The notes under the pieces: model-generated
What the model was told of the DNA's origin: nothing
The model's database searches: none
What the model saw: the letters and a program-made list of their open reading frames with translations, nothing else
Shown: piece after piece, positions 15,088-27,719 of the stretch
Layout: each line of letters starts with the position of its first letter
How positions within the stretch are numbered: the stretch's first letter is position 1
Made by a program: the position numbers and the translations under genes
Assembly: GCA_031841125.1 (NCBI GenBank)
Contig: CM063110.1
Location: 37,587,214-37,651,213, forward strand
DNA from: Acanthococcus lagerstroemiae
Lineage: Eukaryota; Arthropoda; Insecta; Hemiptera; Eriococcidae
DNA length: 64,000 nucleotides
Direction of reading: 5' to 3'

Positions 15088-18013
15088 TTAAAATGGTTTA
15101 AATTTTCGTCTTGTTTTCAGCTGTTCTATTTTCTTTTTGTCATCTTCAAATTTTTCCCGCAGTTTAGTCAAATCTAAAATAAATTAAAGGAAGAGCCGAT
15201 TGAAGTAGTCCAAATTCAAATACTGGAGCTAGTACGACCGAGAAAGTAAAAATAGGCAACTTACGATTCATTTTTGATTCTTTGATTTGGAACGTGTAGA
15301 AATTCAACAGTTCGTTTCTCTTTTTCTTTCTTTTTAATTTTCTCATGATGTTGTCTTTGACACTCTGTTTCCGAGCGAAACCAGGATTTCGACCCCTGTA
15401 ACAAAATTAGGTTCGTCAAACAGAGGATGCGTGTGGAAATTATTTACAACGAATTACAAATTATCAAGACTCTCAATGGAAGGCTCGAAGTTTTTCAGAA
15501 AATGCGACTTTATAATTGAGTGCGTGCAAATGAAAGGGGCCTAAGAGCAAAAACGTAGTTTTGAGATAAACGCGTTCAAAGATTCAGTTTGTTACCACAT
15601 GAGAATAAATAGAGATAAAAATGTACGGTAAAAAAGGTACTAAACTAGACGTCTTTAACGTTCCAAATCAGTTGATGTACCTTTGGTAGAAATATGTTCC
15701 TATTCTCGGCAATTTTTCAAAGTAGACTCTGTGAGTGCCCTTTTCATTGGCAGTGAATTTTTGCATCAAAATTGAATATTAATCTATGTTGTTATGGTCT
15801 AAAAAGGTATTCTAATGAGAAATTAATTTAACGTTCTAAATCAGTTGATGTACCTTTGGTAGAAATAATCCTATTTTCGGCAATTTTTCAAAGTAGACTC
15901 TATGAGTGCCCTTTTAATTGGCAGTGAATTTTTGCATCAAAATTGAATATTAATCTATGTTGTTATGGGCCAAAAAGGTATTCTAATGCGAAATTAATAC
16001 AAGAACACAACGAATCCACCAAACCAGTCAAATTTTTTCAGTAGTATTTTAAACTGCTTGAACAGAAAATTTAATAAGACTGATAACTCTGCGACTATTA
16101 TAGATATCAACACGCGGTTTCACTACTCGATAGAGCGCGCTTCAGAGCATCAGAATAGTCGATGTCTGCTAAAGGGCCTAATTATCACTTAGGCCCCTTT
16201 CATTTGCACCCACTCAATTTTCAATTTCATGATACCAAACATAACAGGTCACTACCTCAACACTACAGACTTGAATTTTTCTAGAATATTGTAAAAAGAT
16301 TTTTCCTTCTTTCTTATTCTTCCCTTCCGTGGAATAAAATGGTGATTTCTGGCAATTTACTAAGCCTTTTTATATTCCCCCGGCATACCTATATTCATCG
16401 TATTTCCATCCTAATCTCTCGCTTACCTATGAACAGGCCAATTTTTTCCAAAGTAATCAGCTGTATCACATTCTGATAGCCCCTACCTCGTCTCATGTTC
16501 AGAGTTACTAAGCTATTCGTAAAGTCTTGATGAAATTGAGTTACTTAATCGAAAAGAGAATACATATAATAAAAACGAAAACTCATCCTGCGTGTGTTCA
16601 GCTGCCAGGCTTTAGGTCGACTACTACCTGTAAGGTTCATATTACTGTCACCTGCTTCAGGGAATAGTGCTTTCTACATCTTTTGCAAAAAAACTGCCCT
16701 ATTAACGTTTTTGAAAGTTTACAGTAACTGATGCTCTACATATAAGAGAAATGAATGGAGAGATAAGTGAAAATCAATATCGGGAACTGCCCTGAGGAAT
16801 ATAACTGTTACACGACGTTCAACACGTAGGGTCAAAATCGAGTGTTTTCATTTACAGGCTTACTTACAAGCCACCTAAAACCATGTTATCTAGAATTTCA
16901 AATATAAATTAAGAGAAACGAACTTTTTCGTTACGGTAACCCAACCGCTATCATCAGGTTCTGCATTCTGTTTTTTGAGTTTTTCATCATTTATTAATTC
17001 CTTGTCGTATTTACGCATAAATTCGTCGATTTCTTTTTGCATTTCAGAAGGATTGGAGAAACTGCTGTTGTATTCTTGACACCACTCTGGAAAGTATTGA
17101 AATCATTTCATCATGATATTCTCGTTAGTAACTTATAATCGGCTATCTAGCGTAGTCGTATGAATATTTTTGCAGCGAATTTGATAGTTGGTAAACGCTT
17201 TACTTCTGAGTCCAGTTATAACTGAAAACGCATCACTCGAAAGTGATGCAGGTTCTGAGGGCTGCCATGTCAAGGCGTTTTGAAGATCGCTCGATGATTG
17301 AAACACAACATACGCTACTTTGTATCCCTATAGAGATGGAAATGCGTCAGTACAGGGAGATTATAACATAACAAATTAATACTCAAAATACTAGACCACG
17401 TACCGCGATTTCATCCATTTTATCGAAAATACTACACTTTTCTTCCGACTTACAAACCTCCGAAGGCGAGTTCAGGCCAGCGAAATAAACTGCTTTCACA
17501 GATCCGCATGATTGGAATAAACGTTTAAGTGATTCCTGAAAAATGAACAATTAGCAGTTAGGTACACAAAATCTAATTCATCATTCGAAAATTTGGAAAC
17601 TCGTTGCCGTTATACTGAGATGAATTCCACGCATCAAGCTACGTTCAACCATTTTATTTAATGCAAGTACTTTCGTGGAGTAAAGTATCTTTTGACAGAA
17701 TGAAACGACATACCTCAGTACAGTATGGAGGAACATTAGACACAAAGAGAGTTGACTCAGAAGGTCTGTCATCCGATTCTTCTCTTACTTTATGTTGTTT
17801 GATAAAGAATTGATGAGGAGTCGAATACTTATTGTTGAACTTCACCGAAATCGCTGGAATGAAAACGTTAAATATAAGAGGACAAACCACAAGAATATCT
17901 CCCATGAGAACTAATTTTTCAATCCATCAACCAAAATCGGAAGAGGCGAAAAGTACGTTCTCGACATTTAACAAATTAACTAAGAACATACCTTTAAGCC
18001 CGCTTTTCCCCAT
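15088..18013 (-). CDS. RRP7A: Ribosomal RNA-processing protein 7 homologue (RRP7A)
   Basis: Seven exons read on the minus strand: 18013-17992, 17853-17714, 17535-17404, 17327-17204, 17086-16924, 15395-15265 and 15173-15088, giving 265 residues in phase. The start is short (MGKSGLK, then AISVKF). Next come an RRM-like domain with the signature STLFVSNVPPYCTEESLKRL and GYKVAYVVFQ, the acidic SGWVTVTKKGRNPG segment, and the family-defining C-terminus ELLNFYTFQIKESKM followed by a basic helix ending in RRKFKPF. RRP7A acts in the nucleolus in early small-subunit (18S) pre-rRNA processing. An alternative upstream reading frame starting with MEYGIG (18087) does not splice in phase and was not used. 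Exons 5 and 6 are separated by a 1.5-kb intron carrying a repeat element. The gene is divergent from NPRL2. Confidence 0.95.
15515..16218. mobile_element. TIR element carrying a 173-bp tandem duplication
   Basis: The ends AATTGAGTGCGTGCAAATGA and its near-perfect inverse copy (TCATTTGCACCCACTCAATT) enclose about 700 bases. The arms extend at least 30 bases and include GGGGCCTAAG. Inside, a 173-bp unit starting TTAACGTTC is present twice in tandem (15655-15827 and 15828-15999) with few differences. There is no coding capacity. It is a MITE-like element within an RRP7A intron. No clear target duplication could be assigned. Confidence 0.75.
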
Positions 18014-18497
18014 TTTGTTGGCTGGGGACTAGGAATGTCAGCGTGAGTGTATTGGAAACACTTATTCCAACCTATTCCATATTCCATAATTTCATTATTC
18101 CACGCGGCTTCGGTTTCTGAAACTTGTTTCACATTCACAGCTCGCTCGTTGCTTCGTGTTATCAAAAAATCAAAACAAGTTTAACAAGAAAATAAACATC
18201 GCCTATCGAGTCTGGGAAAAAGTACATTCTACAACATCACTTAAGGCCCTATGTATTGATACTATCACAAAACTTCGATATTTGGTAACACTTGGCAACA
18301 CTGGACGTGTCCTTGACATTCCTATGATTATAGATTATTAATTATTATCAGCCAAAATAACGGGTAGCAATGTAGCTGATAAGAAAAGTGTGTATTTTCA
18401 CTTTTTATAATTTCTCATTTCTAGTTTCTACGATATTAACTCTTGTTTCTGCATTATTCTCATTATTCCGGATGTCAGAAGATATGCTGAAGGAAAA
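18014..18497. promoter_or_regulatory. Shared divergent promoter region of RRP7A and NPRL2
   Basis: Only 484 bases separate the two start codons. Both genes lead outward and must take their promoters and 5' UTRs from this segment. No core motif is clear. The ATG at 18485, just before the NPRL2 start, opens a frame of five codons, so it could be a tiny upstream ORF. Confidence 0.6.
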
Positions 18498-21037
18498 ATG
18501 ATCAGACAAAATCGGTTGTATGAAGGCTGTGGTCGCGAAGGGCCGATTCGATGCATCTTTCTATGCGAATTTCACCCGATCGCGGGTCCGAAAATCACTT
18601 GTCAGGTACATGGAAAAAAGTATGGCTTATTTATATTCCAAAAAGTTATTCATTCCTTTTACACTGAACTAACTAGCTAAAATCTCCAGGTGCCAGAGGA
18701 ATACATATCGAAAGATGATTTCGAATCTGTCAGTGTGTACATCATTCCCAAAGCTCAACTTTTCTGTAATGTGATAACTATGTAAGTGCCTTTTTAAAGC
18801 CATTGCCATATTACTCACACCCGTTGATACTGAAATGTCTTGTTTTGTGATTTTCAGTACCGTTTTTGGTTTCAAAATACTAGGTTTCCCAGCTCGTATA
18901 GATGATAATAAGTATGCCAGAAATGCCTACTGCTTTAATCTATGTTTCGTTTTCGACGCTTGGGCTCGAAGTGTACACTATGAACCAATTGTTAAGAAGC
19001 TAGCCGATTACCTGGTAAGTTGGTAGAAATAATTGTGCTGATTTCAGAATTATTAAATATTTCTAATCTTACTTGGGTAAAATGTTTCAGAAATTTATGG
19101 AGACTGAACGTCAGTTTCTGTCTAGGCTAGGATATGCACCCAGCTACAAGGAGCAGTTAATCAATGTTTTAACAAAGGTTATGAATGATCTGAATACGCA
19201 TAAGGTTTGCGTGTTAACGGGTAAGTGTTCCCTTCGTATAGTCTTTGCATTATTACCTTGGAGAGTAATGAAGGATTTTAGATTTGAGGCCCAAGTAATT
19301 TTTATAGTCATAAAGTTCCTTCCAACTCTCTGATCTTTAGTTGTAAATCGCGATGAAATACTCGAATGTGAGAGTTTTTGTTGAAAGAAAACCATTTCTT
19401 TTTATTTCTTTGAGAATCTATGTAATCTAATTAAGTACTTGAAGCTTTGAAATGTGAATTTTTAAAGGTCCTAAAATCACTACGTACTTGAAAATGATGC
19501 CACTGTCTTTCGATCCTCCGCCTGTGCTAGATTATCAAGTTCCTGTGCTTTTGGATCCTAATGACTTATTCCAGTTTGATCAGTGGGATTTGACTTCGAA
19601 TCAGGTACTGATTGATTACGTTAGTTGCTGTATTCAAAGGCTAACGCTAGTACTTTTTCCTATTTCCCTAACCGGAAAACCTTGAGACGTTACTTTATAA
19701 GTTCATTATTAATTTACCTAAGTGGAGTATGTTTATTGAAGTAGAAACAACCTAGCACACAGCAAGCTAGCATTAACATTCGGTGTTCATTTTTTCTCAA
19801 AAATATCATCCTAACCAATATGACTCATCGTTCGAAGCGTACACAATCTGCAAGGATGCGAGTTTCTCACCAAACAGCGGATCATTCTATCATGAAGATG
19901 TAATGAAACAGAATCGAGAACCTGCGTTCAGTCGAAGTTGTTTTTATTTCAGTCGGCTCAGTACATGTCAGTGGATAATCTTCTAACATTATATTTTTCA
20001 GATTCCTGTTCTCAAAACCCATCGTATATTTTCATTTCAGATTCTGCCATTCATTAACGGAGTTAATCACGTTACCAAAATTGCATCAAGTACAGATGTG
20101 GATAGTAATTTAGTCAAATCCTGCCTACAAAATCTAGTGTATGTTCTGTTTTATTCCATCAAAAGTTCATTAATGAAAATAGAATATAGTTTTATAAATC
20201 ATTTTCAACTGAAACCACGTTCTTAAGAAATCCGGGCAAGTCCATAAATTGAAAAGTTACGGCCACAATAGTTTACTTGAGAATCATTTTTTGAAAATAA
20301 TAATATGTGCTTGCAGCTATTACGGAATTGTCAGTATGATCCCCATTTTCCAATACAGTAACGTGTATGCAATCACTCCGAAACTGAGAAAACTGGCTGT
20401 GGACAAGAAGCTACAAGAAGAATGTGTGGCAGCTGTTACCAGAACTGGTACGATTTCGAGTGCCCTAATTTCGTTTCTTACAAGACTGTTATCGTTGAAA
20501 ACAGCTAAACTTTCTGTATGTCAATATGGCAACATTGGGAACCCTCATCTATTTTCTTTAATTCATGTGACACCCAATTTTCGTCATTTATTCTAGGTAA
20601 ACAACCAGCTAATATACGAGATATTTTCAACTTCTACGCGAATATGAGAAATGGCACCACAATGAAAGATTTATGTATACGTTTTAATCCCGTGGAACTA
20701 CGGATCGATGAAAGGAACCTGGTACAGTTCGGCATCCTGGAAGGTTTCATACGCCGAATTTACGAAGTATGCCCTCGAATTTTAATTTATCTACTTGAAA
20801 TGTTTCCTTTTCGATTTGCATTACTTTCTAATATATTTTTCAAATTGTCAATTGAATACAATTTTATTGCAGTACCCCGTGTTGATAGATGGACCTTCTT
20901 CGAGTGATATTCCTATGTCTCAGTATTTTACCGGTGAATACTGCATGGACCATATTTGCTGCTTGAACGAAATAAGTCATCAACAGCTGTTAGATATAAT
21001 CGAAAATTATCCCAATCTTACGTTAATTTGTAAATAA
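18498..21037 (+). CDS. NPRL2: GATOR1 complex subunit NPRL2
   Basis: Nine exons join in phase: 18498-18605, 18690-18781, 18858-19014, 19091-19220, 19468-19604, 20041-20138, 20317-20447, 20597-20766 and 20873-21037 (TAA), giving 395 residues (the family is about 380). Family blocks are PIRCIFLCEFHPIAGPKI, FGFKILGFPARIDDNKYARN, NLCFVFDAW, YAITPKLRKLA, LCIRFNPVELRIDERNLVQF and EYCMDHICCLNEIS. The N-terminal part is the longin domain that pairs with NPRL3, and the C-terminal part holds winged-helix segments. NPRL2 is a GATOR1 subunit at the lysosome. The complex is the GTPase-activating protein for RagA/B and shuts down TORC1 when amino acids are scarce. A short non-conserved leader (MIRQNRLYEGCGRE) precedes the longin domain. 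Confidence 0.96.
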
Positions 21038-21159
21038 TGTCGAGTACCTATGGTTGCGCGTTTCTCTTGTGATATTAGATTTTAAAATACATTAATTGCT
21101 CAATTTTAAATATTTTATTTTTTAAATGTGAAACAGTACGTGTACTTAAAACAATATTA

Positions 21160-21165
21160 AATAAA
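21160..21165 (+). terminator. Poly(A) signal of NPRL2
   Basis: AATAAA lies about 120 bases after the stop codon in a strongly AT-rich 3' UTR. Confidence 0.65.
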
Positions 21166-21517
21166 ATCAATTTTGTTTAATTTGTTACGAGTATTTAATT
21201 GATGCAACGACTTCAGATTCACATGTTAGGGTGAAAAGAAGCTGGCGGGTCTCAAACATTTCTGTCGTGTTTCTCCTGGAGATTTCATCAATTAAACAAG
21301 TAATTGTTGACCATTTGAAAAATTACGATCTTCCTTCAAAAATGCACCTTAAAGAAATTACACAGATTGAAGCAGAAACAACCATCATTAAACTTTTTTT
21401 TTGACAGTTTTATTGATCATCTCCCCAATCGGCATCACTCAGCAGCATTACTCGGATTGGAGGGTATATCAGGATACATATACAGAGGGGACGAGCTACA
21501 ATAAGAGGTTGCCTCTC

Positions 21518-21688
21518 CAGGCGCGGATTTAGAAAAATGAGATGGGGTACAGTAGCGGCGGTGACCTTTGTGGCGTGTAATGAACGTACAATTCATCATT
21601 TTTATTCCTTTTTTTCTTATTATTCCGTTAAGAATATTCAACCAGGGGGAGCATGTACCCCATGCCCCCCCCCTTAGATCCGCCACTG
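21518..21688. mobile_element. hAT-like MITE (CAGTGGCG family) with 8-bp TSD
   Basis: The left end is CAGGCGCGGATTTAG. The right end, read inversely, is CAGTGGCGGATCTAAG followed by a G-run. Both sides carry TGCCTCTC (21510-21517 and 21689-21696), a perfect 8-bp duplication. It is 171 bp, non-coding and inserted next to an old LINE remnant. Confidence 0.85.
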
Positions 21689-21699
21689 TGCCTCTCGCA

Positions 21700-22180
21700 T
21701 CCTACAAGGCCGCTTTCACAAGCTCGCACTCGATGTCACCATCTTCGTTTTCATTGATACTTGTTGTCGTCTTATAGAGGTAGCAGAGATGATGGCGAAG
21801 TCGCTGTCAACATCAGAGCGGTTGGTTGTGTCCTCGTCTGCAGCAGCAACAACTTCAGCCGCAACGTGTTGAGTCGCTGCGTCGACCTGTCACCTGGGTG
21901 CTTGTCCCTTGCGCTCACGCTCGGCCACTTTAGTCCACAAGACCCCTCCCCCTCCGAGGAGTACGCTTGGACCACATTCCAATTTGCGAAGCTCTCTAAT
22001 TATCAGGTCCACAGATTGAAAGTAGTGATAGTTATTCCTAGCTAACAAGCAAAATATGCGCATTGCGTCACCCACGCGGCGAGCGTCTTTACAGTGGGCA
22101 CAGATTGGGTTGAATCTCTTCTGATACTTATTCAAATACGCATTCAGGCACCCATAATCACACAGCACCTGCGCGAAGTG
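21700..22180 (-). mobile_element. Degenerate non-LTR retrotransposon 3' end (R1/I-like)
   Basis: The minus strand encodes LCDYGCLNAYLNKYQ followed by NPICAHC. This matches the conserved HGCFNAYL...C..C motif near the C-terminus of R1/I-clade reverse transcriptases, just before their last zinc knuckle. The His/Cys continuation is lost and the frame decays toward lower coordinates. Only the last part of ORF2 remains. It is GC-rich relative to the surroundings, as LINE coding remnants are elsewhere in this window. Confidence 0.65.
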
Positions 22181-22189
22181 AAATGTCAG

Positions 22190-23434
22190 TTCACCATTCT
22201 GCCGGCTAAGCCATAATTAAACCTCTTCGTTTCTTTGTAGTACCACAATTGGTAACGAGGGGGGGGGTCAATCATTTGATGAAGGAACGCCTATACAATA
22301 TGCTCGTGTCCAGGGTTGCAGTTACGTTGTATTTACCAGACAGTTTCCGAAATTTATCTCGTTCCGAGACCAGCTTACAAAACTATTTCTATTTTGGAGC
22401 ATTTTCGGATCGGCAATTGGCAAACGGAATCAAAGTAGGCGCTGCAGGAGGCGATTTTTTGAAACGTCTTTAGAAGGTGCATCATTTTGATTAGAAATAT
22501 ATGTATTACGGAGCCTTATGGACGAAAATACGAAAAAGTGGCGCTCCTACAGCTGGTTCTATTTGCGAATTTACTTTCGTTCCGTTGCTTGATAGTTTTG
22601 TAGTCCTTTGTTCCGAAAGTTTTTAATTCTTGTTTTAGAATGAACGAGTTCCGTGATAAAATTCCAAAACTAGTCGTATTCTGGAAAACTTCTTGAATCG
22701 CTGGTATTACTTTTGTCTCATTCCAGAATAGTTTCAAAGCAGATTCGGAACAGCCAACCTATTCACAGCTTAGTAGTTACTTAGCCCTGAATGCAATCAG
22801 GATATTTTCAAAAATATCTGAAAATCCAAGATTTCGTGGGTATCTTGTTTTTCGGTTCTGCTTCAACTTAGTTTCAGCCAATGTAATTAATTACCTTTCC
22901 AACACAGGTACTTTCGTGATTTGTGACATGATCTACCGGACACGATTTCCTTTTACTAAAAATAGGTTAACAGAAATGGCACAGCAATAATTTCTCATCA
23001 TACTTTCTTGCTCCTCGTCTTCAAATACGAATCCAAATAAACATTTAACATGTAATATAATATTCATCCAAGAATATTACAATAAATAAATCATCACGTT
23101 CAATGAGCACACATCAGTCAGCTCATAAACTAAGAGATGAAATTGGTAAGTCAGCTTCCAACGCACGATTATAAAATAAAGAGATCTAGTGTGTCATGCT
23201 CGTACATCGTAGAAAAAGGAAGCCAATGGGTAACGAATAGTAAATGCAATACAGGAACAAATAATCTGAAACAAAGATCAACTGAACTGTACTGTCATTT
23301 TGAAAAACTGTTGTGGATAAAACTCAACCAGAACTCTAAAACAAGAGTTGAAATTTCGTTCAAGTACGTTTAGCTTAAATACCAAGCATATGCTATGACG
23401 TGATTCAAAAGATGTTACATCATTCAAATAAGTT
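22190..23434. other. Intergenic spacer
   Basis: No recognisable gene or element was found. A G-run lies at about 22258-22267, and the short frame at 22249-22473 has no homology that I can see. Confidence 0.5.
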
Positions 23435-25112
23435 TCAAAAAAGTTGAATTACTTGTAGTATTAGCAACCTCACAGTCAACATCTCTTCAGAAACCGGACC
23501 AAAAACAATCAGCATTAAATTAAGTAACGTTAGATTGTTACACTTCACAGTCATTCCCCGTCTTTCGCTAACTTTTATGAGATGAAATTTATCCAAAATT
23601 CCGAAACACAGATTCCCCAGAAATGAAATATCATTCAATGAAAATTCAACGAAACTCGGCTCCATTAAATCTGACTTGGCTAACCTAGAAATCATAATCC
23701 AGTGGATTAGCTTATCAAAAATGAGAATATGCACGGATCATGAATTCAGTTCAAATAGGTACTTACAAAGGAAACCTGTGTCTTGGACACGGAATAAAAC
23801 GAAACAGCTGGGGTATAGAATACAGGAAATTAAAAATCTGTGGTATAAAAAATAATAATACAGTCTTGCTGAAATGTCCCAAGATTCCAACTACTGCGAA
23901 TAGGACTCCGGCGAAGTAACAATACGTATCGCCGACAAAAACTTTTGATGGGCACCTGTAAATGAACATCAAATATTTATCCCGATCTATTAATAGAATA
24001 TCAAAGACTATCGAAGTCTACATTATGTTATACTTGAGAGAAGCGTCAACATGAAACTGCATGAGACTGAGAGCTCTTGACTTTCAACATACCAATTGTA
24101 CTTGAGCAGAGGAATGGACACGGATAAAAATGGTATCACAAAATACATTGAAAGGACATGCGACTTCCATGCCGACCCAAACATTTCAATGATATTGAAT
24201 ATCAAAACTGATACTGCTATTACCACACTCTGGCCGACTTCCAGTCCATTTACACCGGCGTAGATGTTGATCGCATTTGTGCAGAATACAGCCAACATAC
24301 CCATGTAAATATAATACAGAATTCCTGTAACATGAAAATTGAATAACACCGATTCCAAATGAAACAAAGCTAAGAAATAAAATCGATGATTGATCAAAAT
24401 GAATACCTATATCTATTGATGAACCCAACAAATGGCGTAATTGTTTGGGTAATATTATGGTGGTCGAGTTGAAATTTACATGGTAAACTATCAACAGCGG
24501 AAGCGATGCTAAAGTAGGGAAAAACAATTTATGCCGCCATCGTAAATCGAAGATATCATCAGCGAATCCGAGTAGAAGCATGCAGCAGATTGAAAGTAGG
24601 GATGATACCATCTCCACAAACTGTCAAGGCCAGAATACGGAAGAAAATTGTTATAGGTAACAGAAAAGGTCAATGTCACAAATTTTTGTCCATTTTTAAA
24701 GTAAGTTACAAATATCTTCATAGTAAATGAAGGATCTGAATGCACGTACTTCATTATGAGGGAAATTCTCCAAGCTTGTGAACAGCTTACTGTACCGGAT
24801 GAACAGGAAAACGAAGAGGGTGATCAAAAACACGCATCCTGTAACCACGCCGAACGATTCTGGTCTACCATAGATCAGTAGAATGATATTATTACAATTA
24901 TTACAAGTTTCCGAATGATGTAGCATATGAAAACAGGCATGCCAATACTGTACCTACATAACTGGCTTATTCCTTTTGTGACAATCGATACCAAATCTTT
25001 TAGCTTGCAAAAATTTCTCGATAAATGATGGGATGAGGTGCAACGTTAAAAAGTACGCCACACAACTCAACGCCAAATTAATCGCAAGAATTAAGAAATT
25101 ATTGTCATCCAT
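23435..25112 (-). CDS. DPAGT1: UDP-GlcNAc:dolichyl-phosphate GlcNAc-1-phosphotransferase (DPAGT1/ALG7)
   Basis: Six exons read on the minus strand: 25112-24958, 24864-24750, 24620-24407, 24324-24093, 23955-23767 and 23684-23435, giving 384 residues in phase (the family is about 400). It transfers GlcNAc-1-P from UDP-GlcNAc to dolichyl phosphate in the ER membrane, the first committed step of N-glycan assembly and the target of tunicamycin. Visible signatures are [14 protein letters not shown] with the DD pair near residues 111-112, [13 protein letters not shown] with Asn near 181, [11 protein letters not shown] with Asp near 248, [11 protein letters not shown], and IPCPRHRFP before the last luminal/cytosolic segment. 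Many hydrophobic helices are evident, as expected for a protein with ten transmembrane segments. It is divergent from the phosphoserine phosphatase gene. Confidence 0.96.
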
Positions 25113-26009
25113 TTCCAGTCAGCTATAGTTGAGGATTCGGCAACAACCTTCACTACATTTTCTAGCATTAATGTCCAATTTCAGCTAAATTCAGACTTTA
25201 AACTTCAAGAACGTTTACAATTTTACAGCGAATGCAGAAAGAATCTTGGAACTGATGATAAGATGATAAAACTGATAACCTTGTTGACGGTCCAATCTTT
25301 CAATTTTCAAAATCGAAAGAGGAAAATTTTTAGTTTCTTTAATGGTAGCACTGACATGGCATAAGAGCTCCAAAGTTAGAGAAATCTTTATTTTTAATAT
25401 TGCCAACTCTGAGTCGTCAATCGTTATCAGCGTTATCAGTTCATGGACATCATCCGATTATCCGAAATTTTTTCATATTATGTCGTGAAGTGGTTTGAGG
25501 TTTGAGTCATTCCGCGTGTTGAACCTTACATGACGCTTGATGACAGTTAATGACTAAAACGTCTGTTAATGACGAATCCTTATTTTGGATTTTGGCTCCA
25601 AAGTTCGAAGAAATGTCGTACGATATCGTATGAATTTTGAAAGTTCGCGCAACGTCGATTGGTACCTAAGAACATCTATTCTGAGGGAATATTCTCCATT
25701 TCAGCTCATTATAGTTTGTAAATATATCATTGGATCCTCAGATTTTCTGTTAGCTTATGCAGTATTCGGAAATATTTGAATAAAGCTTGATTATCGAAGT
25801 TGTTATCTCGAATTACGTGATCGGTATTCTACGCATCATTAATTCTATTTCTCGAGTGGGTGAGTAAGCCTTTAAATTGATGCTTCAATAGTTTATATCG
25901 CTTTAGTCATGCAACTGACATTGTTAACCTTTGATTAGTCTTATTTCTACTTTGCTGTGTGGTTGCTTTTTCGAAACTGGATCCAAAGTTATTCTCGTGT
26001 GGTAAAGAA
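25113..26009. promoter_or_regulatory. Divergent upstream region of DPAGT1 and PSPH
   Basis: About 900 bases separate the two start codons and must contain both promoters. A donor-like GGGTGAGTAAG at about 25857-25867 suggests a short non-coding first exon for PSPH. The frame at 25585-25779 shows no family resemblance. Confidence 0.5.
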
Positions 26010-27353
26010 ATGACAGACGATATAAAGACAATTTGGAAAAATGCAGACGCTGTCTGTTTTGATGTTGACTCAACCGTTATCGAAAACGAAGCTATTGACG
26101 AAATTGCAGCGTTCTGCGGAAAATTGGAGCTAGTGAAAGAAATGTGAGTACGGTTGGTTCTCGTTTACCCTATTACTCGTATAAGTCGTGGCTTTCAGGT
26201 GTAATTAATTTGAGAAACCGTTCGGTGCTTCTCATACGGATGGGTACGCTACAGGGTAGTTTAAAAAGACGTGCACTTCACGCGTTGCACGCCTTACCAT
26301 TCGAGCTAGGCATGTGTGACCGCGTGTATGTATCTGGATTATCCTAATAATTGAGCTTAATAAAAATTCACGAGAGTTTATTCAATTAGACTGTAATGAT
26401 TAAAGGCTAGAGCATATCCAATATGAAGGCGACTAACTAATTATTGTAAGTTAACTGAATATCTCTCAAGTGCACCTCTATCTTATGTGTTTACGTGCCA
26501 ATGAAATATTTCTAATTTTAATATTTTGTTAATTAGGACGAAATTGGCCATGACGGGGAAAATAGAATTCAGGGAGGCACTCGCTAAAAGATTGCAGATA
26601 ATATCACCGACGATGTCGCAGATGAGAGATTTCATTAAAATGCACCCTCTGAGACTCACCAAAAACATCAAGTACGTATATATTTTTAAACCTCTTTTGT
26701 TAGTGATTTACAGAATTTATTCCAAACCAGGGAGACATACCACATTTTTAATTTGTAGAGAACTAGTGCACAGGCTACAAGAGAAAAGTGTTCCTGTATA
26801 TCTAGTGTCAGGTGGTTTCCGAGGAATAATTGGACCGATCGCTCTCGAACTGAATATACCGCTCCAGAATATTTACGCTAATAAATTGAAGTTCTTCTTT
26901 AATGGTAATTAGCTCTAGTATACATCCGAACATCCGTAATATATGCCTTGTGATTGTACCCTATAGTCTGTATGTATTATGACTCTTAATTTGCTTTGTT
27001 CTTAGGAGACTATGCGGGATTTGACGAAAACGAGCCCACATCTAAAACAGAGGGAAAGGGTCTAGTCATACAAGAGCTGAAGAACAAGCACAAGTATAAT
27101 AGAATCGTCATGATCGGAGATGGCATGACAGATGCGGAAGCTTGCCCTCCTGCAGACGCCTTTATCGGTGAGCAAGTAGTGCATCCTTCCACATGCGTAA
27201 TACCTATGATGCCCAACCTATTCTTAATTTATTAACGGAATTTCTTATTTATTTTGCATATCAGGTTTCGGTGGAAATGTGATACGCGAAGAAGTGAAAG
27301 CAAGATCAAGCTGGTTCGTTACTGATTTTCAAGAACTGATTGACGCACTCTGA
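26010..27353 (+). CDS. PSPH: Phosphoserine phosphatase (PSPH; Drosophila astray orthologue)
   Basis: Five exons join in phase: 26010-26143, 26537-26671, 26759-26904, 27006-27167 and 27265-27353 (TGA), giving 221 residues (the human protein is 225). It hydrolyses L-phosphoserine to serine, the last step of serine biosynthesis in the cytosol. All HAD-superfamily motifs are intact. Motif I is FDVDST, with nucleophile Asp18 and acid/base Asp20. Motif II is VSGGF with Ser107. The conserved Lys156 lies in EGKGL. Motif III is GDGMTDAEACPPADAFIGFGG with Mg-binding Asp177 and Asp181. The start is the first ATG before the conserved core. An upstream in-frame extension has no ATG. Confidence 0.97.
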
Positions 27354-27713
27354 TGAAATGTTTTGGCTTTCATGTAACTTTGACATCAGTGCCTACTTCG
27401 CAATAAGACTTTGTTTTTCTTAATCACTTGAATCGTCTGCTCGTGATTTACTGATTAAGAAAATTCATATGCGAAGTAAAACTTCTATCCAGTATCCAAT
27501 ATCGATGAGTTGTCGAAGGTTGATTTATATTTGTTATACATATTTACTTTATAAGGTTAATTTTCATGTGCAAGTAACCAGGTTGTGAAACTTACACCTT
27601 GAAGTTGACGTAAGGTGCAGCGAGGTAATGAAGTAAGTAACAATAATATAAAACAAAAGTTTGCGTCATTACTACTTGAAATTGGTTTATACTATCTGAA
27701 TGGTTTACGTTTT

Positions 27714-27719
27714 AATAAA
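27714..27719 (+). terminator. Poly(A) signal of PSPH
   Basis: AATAAA lies about 360 bases after the PSPH stop codon. Confidence 0.6.

Noticed and set aside
17980..18165. N-terminal RRP7A extension beginning at 18087 or further upstream
   Set aside because: This frame ends in phase 0 at the exon 1 donor, and joining it to exon 2 gives an immediate stop. The +1 frame starting at 18013 joins correctly.
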